Positions 1 through 5,761 of a stretch of 11,340 nucleotides of DNA are shown one piece after another. The notes below the pieces were generated by a model that saw only the letters and a list, made by a program, of their open reading frames with translations, did not search any database and was not told where the DNA came from. The DNA is from Spirochaetia bacterium (lineage in GTDB: Bacteria; Spirochaetota; Spirochaetia; Treponematales; Treponemataceae), in the NCBI GenBank assembly GCA_900769985.1, contig CAAGIS010000247.1:1-11340 (forward strand), given 5' to 3'. Both the position numbers and the translations under genes were made by a program. Every line of letters starts with the position of its first letter. The first letter of the stretch is position 1.

Positions 1-84
1 CATTACTTTGCAGAAGATGAAGTTGTTGGAAAGTGAAGCCTCTTCCCATTGTTTTTCAAGTGCTTTGTCTACGTAAATTTTCAT
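1..84 (-). CDS. Rpn/PD-(D/E)XK nuclease-family (putative transposase) protein, N-terminal 28 codons only
   Basis: The minus strand opens with ATG at 84-82, preceded by AGGAG (92-96) with a 7-nt spacer. It stays open to the window edge and runs on outside it. The 28 visible residues include QWEEAS followed by LSNNFIFCKVM, the usual opening of Rpn-family proteins (recombination-promoting nuclease, PDDEXK_2-like 'transposase'), where a W-E-E-A/L-T/S-L-S-N/D-x-F-x-F-C/K-x-V-M pattern is typical. Known members are DNA nucleases that promote RecA-independent recombination. The catalytic D-ExK core lies outside this window, so activity cannot be judged. The same N-terminal block (LEKQWEEAS versus LEEQWKDAS) begins the pseudogene at 11118, and the two loci share upstream DNA. 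The family call is from memory of the motif and rests on a short stretch. Confidence 0.72.
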   Translation of the reverse strand, partial: MKIYVDKALEKQWEEASLSNNFIFCKVM

Positions 85-142
85 GGTTGTACTCCTGTTT
101 GTATTAAAAATTTCTTCATATATTTAAATATCCGAAAATTTT

Positions 143-193
143 CACTTTCGGCAAAAAAGCGGAAAAAAAGTTTAAAAATTTGTGATTTTTTTT
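143..193 (-). promoter_or_regulatory. Conserved upstream block of the left Rpn gene
   Basis: Read on the minus strand from 193 to 143, this block begins with A8, TCAC, AAATTTTT, AAAC, TTTTTT and ends with TGCCGAAAGTG. The first 30 nt and the last 11 nt are identical to 11020-11071, which sits in the same orientation upstream of the other Rpn locus. Conservation of non-coding DNA before both genes suggests a promoter/leader or the end of a mobile unit. A weak promoter reading is TTGCCG (-35) followed about 18 nt later by TATTTA. On the plus strand 132-151 also forms a CCGAAA/TTTCGG inverted repeat with an 8-nt loop. Confidence 0.6.
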
Positions 194-216
194 GGTTTTC
201 GTTTGGAATGACAAGC

Positions 217-269
217 TAACGGTTGTAAAGACCTATCAGTGAGATTCCGAAACGAGTTCGGAATGACAG
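217..269 (+). repeat. REP-like dispersed palindromic repeat, copy A
   Basis: A 53-bp element matching copy B (5514-5566) at 49 of 53 positions. Its core is the inverted repeat ATTCCGAA-acgag-TTCGGAAT (about 244-264), preceded by a conserved arm containing AAAGACCTAT. A further half-site ending GGAATGACA lies just to the left at 205-213. Palindromes of this kind are extragenic, scattered in the genome, and translate into spurious 'FRNEFGMT' peptides. Here the copy sits between the left Rpn upstream block and the tandem array. Confidence 0.85.
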
Positions 270-276
270 AAATTTT

Positions 277-630
277 ACAGACTGTTATGATAACGCTATA
301 AGCCTGTTATGAGAATTAAGACAGTCTGTCTTAGTAATTCTGCAAGACTGTTTTAGTAATTCAGACAGACTGGTTTGATAACGCTATAAGCCTGTTATGA
401 GAATTAAGACAGCCTGTTTTAGTAATTCTGCAAGCCTGTTTTGGTAATCTTAAAAGCCTTTTAGAAAAATGTTGAAAGTCTGTTACAATGATTTTTTAAG
501 TCTTTCAGAATAATTATTATAGGCTATCGGAATAATTATTATAGGCTATCAGAATAATTTTTATAGGCTATGGGAAGAATTATTATAGACTATTGGAATG
601 ATTTTTACAGGCTTGGAGAATAATGTTTTA
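277..630. repeat. Degenerate tandem array, 16 units of about 22 bp
   Basis: The whole stretch divides without gaps into 16 units of 21-23 bp (354 bp, mean 22.1). The left half follows an AAGCCTGTTWTRGTAATT-like consensus; the right half follows AGGCTATCGGAATAATTATT. Units 1-4 (277-364) are duplicated as units 5-8 (365-452) with 78 of 88 positions identical, so there is a higher-order 88-bp repeat. Units become more diverged and AT-rich toward the gene. No conserved ORF crosses it, and there are no unique spacers, so it is not a CRISPR array. It ends about 80 bp before the -35 box of the barrel gene. A spacing near two helical turns would place every unit on one DNA face, compatible with a binding-site array or intrinsic curvature; the function is unknown. 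Confidence 0.85.
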
Positions 631-711
631 ATTCGGGTAGGATAAATTTTTATTTATTTTTTAAAAAGTTACAAAAATTTTACAAAAATATAAAAAAAAG
701 ATTTTTTTTTC

Positions 712-739
712 TTGACAGATTTTTAAGATAAGATAAAAT
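712..739 (+). promoter_or_regulatory. Sigma-70-type promoter of the barrel/lipoprotein unit
   Basis: A perfect TTGACA (712-717) is followed after 16 bp by TAAAAT (734-739). Transcription would start near 746, giving a leader of about 45 nt. A8 (692-699) and T9 (702-710) tracts lie directly upstream, the T9 ending one base before the -35, in the position of an AT-rich UP element. The 22-bp repeat array lies further upstream. Confidence 0.75.
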
Positions 740-789
740 TAGTATGAGTGCTTATCTATGGGCACCACATCTTTATATTGGAGGATATG

Positions 790-3189
790 ATGAAAAAATT
801 ATTCGCTTTCATCTCTCTTTTACTTGCAACAACAGCAATGATTTTTGCTGATGTTACTGTAAAGAAATTGGACAACGGTACTGCTGAAGTTACTTTCTTC
901 TATGGTAACCCAAGAGCTACTGAAGTTCTCCTTGCCGGTGATTTCAATAACTGGCAGAATGGCGCAGAAGCCATGACAAAAACAGATAAAGGTTTTACTA
1001 TCACTAAAATCTTTAAAGTAACAGATGAACTTCGCTACAAGTTCATTTCAGACGGAAACTGGACAACAGACCTTAAAGCTCCAGATTTCGTAGATGACGG
1101 TTTCGGCGGTAAAAACTCACATGTAGTTATCGCTGATATGCTCGGTGGTGATGACGATGCTGCTGCAAGCAAGGCTAAGATTAACTTTGTAAGCTGGACA
1201 ATGTTCGGTGTACAGGGTAACTACCTTACACAGAGCGTTAACGATGCTTCTAAAAAAGGTCTTGACCTTGATTCTGTAACTGTTGGTGCTAAGTCATACA
1301 ACAAATTTGTTGGAAACTTCCTTCCTAACTGTCCGGTTTACATTGAAATTGCTTTGGCAGAAACAGAAATGGAAGACTATGCAGGAGATAAATCTGGAAG
1401 TCTTAATTATATTTATCAAAAGAATGACTTTGGAGATGAAGTAGTACCATTTGCAGATGGTATCCGAAATTTTATCTCTGGTATGTTATCAAATCCAGTT
1501 GCATATCTTGCACATACAACAAATAATAAATCTGGTGCAGCTTTTGGTTCAATTCCAGGTCCTGGATCAAATCCATTCCTCGGACATCTTAAATTCGGTT
1601 TCAACACTCCATACATCAACTATTTAACAGGTTTCAACTATGCAAAACCTGATGTACGTCAGGCTATTACTTGGACAACAATCTGTTCATCATGGGATGC
1701 AGGATATCATCATGTTGGTGGATTCAATGTATTCAGTCTTGGTTCAAAAGCTGCTGCTGCTCTTGAAGAAGCTACTGGTCTTGTTTGGGATATCGGATTT
1801 GCTCCTAATAAAACTGCTGACCGTAAAGGTACAAAATTCGGTTACTGGGGATGGGCAGGAGTTAAAAATGACTTATTTGCTGTAAACTTCCAGACAAACG
1901 GTATGTACAACGATGAATATATGTTCTCTGACCCAGTTGAACATGACTTCATCCTCGGTGCAAAAATGGATTCTATCGAAGCTGGAGACGGAAGACTTCG
2001 CTGGGCTTTGGAAGCATTGCTTGCAACACACCAGAAAGACACAGCTGAACTTGCTGCTATCAATAAAGCAGAAGGTAACGGTGGAAATGTACGTGATTAC
2101 TTTGGATATTCAACAGATGTTTGGTACAGAACTACAGAATTTAAAGGTCTTGAAAATTTAGCTGCAAACGCTCAGGTTGGATATAAAACAGACCTTTTCA
2201 ACATTGACCTTGAATATCGTTTACGCGGTATGCAGGCTTCTATGCTCTATCTCCGTGAAAACCATGATGATGGAACATTTGACCTTTCTAACACACTTGG
2301 TCTTTTAAACAGCCAGAGAGTTGCTCTTAATGCATGGGTAAAACCTGTTGACGGACTTCAGATTGACTTAGGTGTAACTGCTGAAATGCCTTTGTCAGAA
2401 ATTAAAGAAGGCGATGAAGCTTATGAAAAATGGATTGCTGAAACAAAAGGTGACGGCAGCTGGTGGGCAGGTAGACGATTCATTGATGAAGATGCTCCAA
2501 TTTTTGCTAGAAATGGTGGTGCAGAATTTACATTCAAACCTGCTGTTTCTTACACATTTGAAGACCTTGGACTTACAATTGGTGCTTATGGCGATATGAA
2601 TCTTCAGGCATACTCATGGTCAGATGGTGATTCAGATGAACTCAATAAATATGACCAGACAGATTCTCCATTCAGACTTAAGAAAGCAGGTGCTTCTGTA
2701 GCATTCAAACTTGATAACGACATCGTAAAAGATGTAAATGTTTACTACGGATTCGATATGTCTGATTATTTCAATACATATGATCCATCACGCGATTTAT
2801 TTAATTCTGCACGAATCTTCAATACTTTAATCGGACAGGTTAACTTTGCAGGCGATATCACAGCAAACATTGCTCTTGGTCTTAAAACAAAGAACGACTT
2901 TGCAAAAGAAACTCAAAAAGCCGGTTTTGATGAAAGTGTAAATAATCCATTCGCATTTGCAATTGGAGCATCAAAACGATTCAAAGCAATGAAAAAACCA
3001 ACTGTATATGCACAGTTTGTATTCAACATGGATCCATTCAAACACTTCGGAGACGGACAGGATCAGCTTAACCTTGACAGATCAAATGTTAACGGTTCAT
3101 GGGCTAAAGAAGGAAATGGTAAAGTTGATGCTGTTGACTGGTATGAAGGAAGAGCCGCTGTACGCGTAGGTGTTCGTTGGGATATCTAA
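790..3189 (+). CDS. Secreted CBM48/AMPK-type glycogen-binding domain fused to a predicted outer-membrane beta-barrel
   Basis: Encodes 799 aa if translation starts at the ATG at 790, chosen because GGAGG (780-784) lies 5 nt before it; the ATG at 787 is only 2 nt from it. Residues 1-20 are a signal peptide (MKK, hydrophobic core, cleavage after IFA). Residues ~21-115 match the glycogen-binding fold: LAGDFNNW (W55), then YKFISDGNW (W91) and a D-x-G-G-x-N-S end, as in CBM48/AMPK-beta domains that hold alpha-glucan with tryptophans. A D/A-rich linker (GGDDDAAAS) follows. The remaining ~670 residues lack enzyme motifs and show repeated alternating polar/hydrophobic stretches (VYAQFVFNM, ITANIALGL) with a final strand-like AAVRVGVRWDI, as in spirochaete barrel proteins. 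I infer a glucan-binding porin or maltodextrin channel. The barrel is not proven: the C-terminal residue is Ile rather than the usual aromatic. First gene of a two-gene unit. Confidence 0.75.
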   Translation: MKKLFAFISLLLATTAMIFADVTVKKLDNGTAEVTFFYGNPRATEVLLAGDFNNWQNGAEAMTKTDKGFTITKIFKVTDELRYKFISDGNWTTDLKAPDFVDDGFGGKNSHVVIADMLGGDDDAAASKAKINFVSWTMFGVQGNYLTQSVNDASKKGLDLDSVTVGAKSYNKFVGNFLPNCPVYIEIALAETEMEDYAGDKSGSLNYIYQKNDFGDEVVPFADGIRNFISGMLSNPVAYLAHTTNNKSGAAFGSIPGPGSNPFLGHLKFGFNTPYINYLTGFNYAKPDVRQAITWTTICSSWDAGYHHVGGFNVFSLGSKAAAALEEATGLVWDIGFAPNKTADRKGTKFGYWGWAGVKNDLFAVNFQTNGMYNDEYMFSDPVEHDFILGAKMDSIEAGDGRLRWALEALLATHQKDTAELAAINKAEGNGGNVRDYFGYSTDVWYRTTEFKGLENLAANAQVGYKTDLFNIDLEYRLRGMQASMLYLRENHDDGTFDLSNTLGLLNSQRVALNAWVKPVDGLQIDLGVTAEMPLSEIKEGDEAYEKWIAETKGDGSWWAGRRFIDEDAPIFARNGGAEFTFKPAVSYTFEDLGLTIGAYGDMNLQAYSWSDGDSDELNKYDQTDSPFRLKKAGASVAFKLDNDIVKDVNVYYGFDMSDYFNTYDPSRDLFNSARIFNTLIGQVNFAGDITANIALGLKTKNDFAKETQKAGFDESVNNPFAFAIGASKRFKAMKKPTVYAQFVFNMDPFKHFGDGQDQLNLDRSNVNGSWAKEGNGKVDAVDWYEGRAAVRVGVRWDI

Positions 3190-3196
3190 TCTAATT

Positions 3197-3288
3197 TTTG
3201 AAAGCGAATTTTTGATATAACGGCAGGATTTTCTTTTAGTCAATCCTGCTTATATTGATAAACTTTCAAAACAGATTTCGTTGAAATC
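3197..3288 (+). other. Intercistronic RNA structure between barrel and lipoprotein genes
   Basis: The 126-nt gap holds nested inverted repeats. TTTGAAAG (3197-3204) pairs with CTTTCAAA (3263-3270). Inside it, ATATAA plus GCAGGATT (3215-3220, 3223-3230) pairs with AATCCTGC plus TTATAT (3242-3249, 3250-3255), leaving a 2-nt bulge and an 11-nt loop. A second hairpin, GATTTC-gtt-GAAATC, follows at 3274-3288. No U-run follows the main stem, so it does not look like a simple terminator. It is more likely an mRNA-processing or stability element that sets the barrel:lipoprotein ratio, or a partial attenuator. Confidence 0.55.
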
Positions 3289-3315
3289 AAAAAAACTACA
3301 TTTAGGAGATACTAA

Positions 3316-4995
3316 ATGAAAAAAATACTTTCAGTATTTGCCGCAGCGGCAGTTCTCTTTGGATTTGCAAGCTGTAATGGTGAGTTACATGATAAAGAAA
3401 TTAGTCCTTTATATATTGAAGGAACCTGTTGGACTACCAGAGAAGCACTGGAAATTGTCGATGATACAACTCAGAAAAAGACTTTTACTTATGAAGGACA
3501 AACAGGATGGGATGCAGCTGCAAATGAAGTTCATTTCAAGATTATTGCAACTCCTGCAGGATGGACAGATGATTTTGGTGGTTCTGACACTGAAACTATT
3601 ACATTAGCTGTTAATGACGATTTTAAAGCAACTCATAGTCGCAAAAATGAATCATTATCTGATACACAGCATATTATATTAACAGGTCTTGATGTTGGCA
3701 CTGAGTACACTATTTATATTAAATTCACAGCTTCAAAAAACAAGGTTGAAGTAAAATACGAAGGTCCGGATCCTGTACCAGTAGTTGATATGTCTATCCT
3801 TTCTGGAGCAGATATAATCAATATGGATATGATTGAAAAAAATAAATCATATACAACAACTGTTGGCGGAACAGGTTCACCTATTGAATTCAAAGTATAC
3901 AATGGAAAAGATACTTACGGTGTAGTAACAGAAGGAACTGATGTAACAGCAGACAAAAAGACAAAATTGGTTAAAAAAGGAAAAACTGTAAAAGCATCTA
4001 CTGTAGCCGGCATTAAACAAAAAATCGATGTAACTGTTTCTGATGATGGCGAAGTTGAAGTTATTTCTACATCTTTACTTTTCCAGCACATGCTTTATGA
4101 CATCAAATATATTGAAGGTGCATTTGGTAAAAAAGATCTTGATTGGAAAGTAAATTCAGAAGGAAATTATGTTGCAGAAGTAACTTTTGAAGGAACTCTT
4201 GACAATGCTTGGTGCTCAGGTCGCGATTTAAACGGAAAGTCTACAGAAGATGTTGAATTCGGTTTTGGTTTAAATAGTGGTGCATGGGCAGGTTCTTTCA
4301 GAAATGGTGAAAAACTTTATCCAAATACAATCGATCCTATTAAACTTACACAGCACAAAGATAGCGAAGGTGAACCGGATGATAAAGGTGCAAATGCAAC
4401 TATTATAGGTGTAGCAGGAACATTTAGTACAGATGGAATGAATGCTGAAAATCCTACTGTTCCTGCAAAAATTACACTTTCTGCTCCTTTGAAACTTATC
4501 ATAACATCTACAATGGATGATATTAAAGTAGGAGTAGAACAGGGAGATAAAGACACAACATCTGCTTGTTTTGCAAATAAAATCACTACTTTACAGGGGG
4601 CATTAGGAAATTATTCTCTTCCATGGGTAAAAAAAGGTACTGATTTTGTTGCAACAGTAAAAATCTCTGGGCTTCTCGATGACAGCTGGTGTATTCAAGG
4701 AACTGCCGGTGACTCTATAAAGACAACAAAATTCGGCTTCGGTTTAACTAATAGTTCAAACTGGGAAAATTCATACAGAAATGGTGAAGAAGTTGAAGTA
4801 GGAAAAGAAGCAGTTTCATTAGGTCTTGATGCAGCAGGTAAAGGAAGTGATGCAACATTAGTTGGTATAGAAGGAACATTCTCTGACGAACTTGATGCTA
4901 AGAATCATAGTAAAATCAATATTGAAAAAGAAATTACATTGACTATTACATCTTCAACAAGCGGAATAACTATAAAAGCTTCTCAGGCTGAATAG
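3316..4995 (+). CDS. Repeat-containing lipoprotein, predicted surface glucan-binding (SusE/F-like in layout)
   Basis: Encodes 559 aa with AGGAG (3304-3308) 7 nt before ATG. A lipoprotein signal ends in GFASC with the lipidated Cys at 20. The mature part reads as four beta-rich segments: ~32-155, ~160-255, and a duplicated pair at ~258-411 and ~419-559. The pair shares, in order, a buried W, an acidic-x-W-C motif (DNAWC with W299; DDSWC with W458), FGFGL (315 and 473), S-F/Y-RNGE, an ATxxG-x-x-GTFS strand and a closing I-T-x-T-S strand, offset by about 158 residues. No enzyme motif is visible. The conserved Trp pair and position after a glycogen-binding barrel suggest carbohydrate binding; the arrangement (lipid anchor, tandem beta domains, next to a glucan transporter) recalls SusE/SusF, but no sequence homology to them can be claimed. 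Likely co-transcribed with the upstream gene and terminated at 5007-5045. Confidence 0.72.
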   Translation: MKKILSVFAAAAVLFGFASCNGELHDKEISPLYIEGTCWTTREALEIVDDTTQKKTFTYEGQTGWDAAANEVHFKIIATPAGWTDDFGGSDTETITLAVNDDFKATHSRKNESLSDTQHIILTGLDVGTEYTIYIKFTASKNKVEVKYEGPDPVPVVDMSILSGADIINMDMIEKNKSYTTTVGGTGSPIEFKVYNGKDTYGVVTEGTDVTADKKTKLVKKGKTVKASTVAGIKQKIDVTVSDDGEVEVISTSLLFQHMLYDIKYIEGAFGKKDLDWKVNSEGNYVAEVTFEGTLDNAWCSGRDLNGKSTEDVEFGFGLNSGAWAGSFRNGEKLYPNTIDPIKLTQHKDSEGEPDDKGANATIIGVAGTFSTDGMNAENPTVPAKITLSAPLKLIITSTMDDIKVGVEQGDKDTTSACFANKITTLQGALGNYSLPWVKKGTDFVATVKISGLLDDSWCIQGTAGDSIKTTKFGFGLTNSSNWENSYRNGEEVEVGKEAVSLGLDAAGKGSDATLVGIEGTFSDELDAKNHSKINIEKEITLTITSSTSGITIKASQAE

Positions 4996-5006
4996 TAATT
5001 TATTAC

Positions 5007-5045
5007 AAAAAACGGACTTGGACTTTTCAGTTCAGTCCGTTTTTT
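5007..5045 (+). terminator. Strong intrinsic terminator after the lipoprotein gene
   Basis: A perfect 12-bp stem, AAAAAACGGACT (5007-5018) with AGTCCGTTTTTT (5034-5045), encloses a 15-nt loop and ends in a T-run, 12 nt after the stop codon. It closes the barrel-lipoprotein unit. The A-run on the 5' arm would let it also act on the opposite strand. Confidence 0.93.
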
Positions 5046-5092
5046 AGATTTATCTACCATATCTATAAAAAATTCACAGGAGATTTTCACAA

Positions 5093-5443
5093 ATGCTTAT
5101 AAACGATTCAAATAAATTAAGAAAAGTAAAATCTGTTTCAGAAAATGAAAAAAAACTTATCAAAAATTATTTGAAAAATTTTGTTGAATCATGGTGTAAA
5201 TATACACCTGAAAAGAGTTTTACATGTTCTGAACTTTTAAAAGTAAACAATGCTGATTGGAAAGCAGAGCCTTTATCGTTTTTAAAAGAATATTATAGTC
5301 ATAACGGTTATTCACCGGAAAAAACAGAAAAATTGGCAAGTATAGATATCGGTTGGATTTTAAAAGAAACAATTTTAGAAATGCCACAAAAATTTCGGGC
5401 AAAACATTTTTTCAGAAAAGAATACTTTTTTATCTCAGAATAG
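5093..5443 (+). CDS. Small hypothetical protein, unknown function
   Basis: Encodes 116 aa from ATG 5093, with AGGAG at 5078-5082 (10-nt spacer, rather long). I do not recognise a family. There is no signal peptide or membrane segment; the protein is Lys-rich and mostly helix-like, with a basic, aromatic C-terminus (FRAKHFFRKEYFF). Two cysteines (SWCKYT, FTCSEL) and a WKAEPLSFLKEYY segment are visible. Codon use matches the neighbours, which supports a real gene. It follows the terminator at 5007-5045 by only 47 bp, so it needs its own promoter: TATAAA at 5064-5069 is a possible -10, but the -35 region is just the terminator T-run. It could alternatively be expressed by readthrough. Nothing ties it to glucan use except position. 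Confidence 0.6.
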   Translation: MLINDSNKLRKVKSVSENEKKLIKNYLKNFVESWCKYTPEKSFTCSELLKVNNADWKAEPLSFLKEYYSHNGYSPEKTEKLASIDIGWILKETILEMPQKFRAKHFFRKEYFFISE

Positions 5444-5513
5444 ATTTCATTAATTTCAGAAAATTAAATTTGATTTTTCAAATTAAAAATAGATTTATAA
5501 ATCGGAGTGAGTT

Positions 5514-5566
5514 TAGCGGTTATAAAGACCTATTAATGAGATTCCGAAACGAGTTCGGAATGACAG
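5514..5566 (+). repeat. REP-like dispersed palindromic repeat, copy B
   Basis: Same 53-bp element as copy A (49 of 53 identical), with the core ATTCCGAA-acgag-TTCGGAAT at 5541-5561. A third, longer copy is at 10944-11020 on the other strand. It lies in the 318-bp gap before the pullulanase gene. Another half-site (GGAATGACA, 5581-5589) follows it. Unlike copies A and C, no Rpn upstream block is attached here. Confidence 0.85.
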
Positions 5567-5593
5567 ATGGGCGTGTGTGTGGAATGACAACAC

Positions 5594-5712
5594 ATCATGT
5601 CATGCTGAATGGTATCTCCTGTCATGCTGAACTCGTTTACGCCACAAGGGCGTTTGCCTTAAGGAAATTATTTAACGCGGCACTCGCGTGCCTAGGGCAT
5701 CAGCATCCCACT
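5594..5712. repeat. Second palindrome type (ATGCTGA/TCAGCAT) carrying a hairpin-rich insert
   Basis: Two partial GTCATGCTGAA units occur at 5599-5609 and 5621-5631. The second arm, ATGCTGA (5624-5630), finds its complement TCAGCAT only at 5700-5706. Between them, after CTCGTTT, is a segment of about 62 bp that is richer in G+C than its surroundings. It holds ACGCC-acaag-GGCGT (5639-5653), the palindrome CCTTAAGG (5657-5664) and GGCAC-tcgc-GTGCC (5679-5692). This looks like a short structured element inserted in the loop of a REP-like palindrome. No gene is supported here. Confidence 0.55.
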
Positions 5713-5761
5713 AGCGTTTGTAAAGGACTGTGTCTTTAAATAAAAAATACTGGAGGATAAA

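Noticed and set aside
277..630. CRISPR array.
   Set aside because: Units are contiguous and degenerate with no unique spacers and no cas gene in the window.
748..789. A GTG start at 748 would lengthen the barrel protein by 14 residues.
   Set aside because: It starts at the predicted transcription start, has no ribosome binding site and would spoil the signal peptide; GGAGG at 780-784 fits ATG 790.
5467..5484. Hairpin AATTTGA-tttt-TCAAATT after the small gene as a terminator.
   Set aside because: Weak all-A/T-rich 7-bp stem with no T-run on the plus strand.
5491..5504. AGATTTATAAATCG also occurs at 10651-10664 inside the PfkB-family gene.
   Set aside because: A 14-bp AT-rich self-palindromic match with poor flanking similarity; probably chance.
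5353..5739. A 128-codon plus-strand open frame overlapping the small gene at 5093.
   Set aside because: Most of it is translated REP-like repeat (the spurious 'FRNEFGMT' peptide) and it has no ribosome binding site.
5718..5746. Possible pullulanase promoter TTGTAA-N17-TAAAAA.
   Set aside because: It would place the transcript start on the ribosome binding site at 5752-5756, so it cannot serve the gene well.
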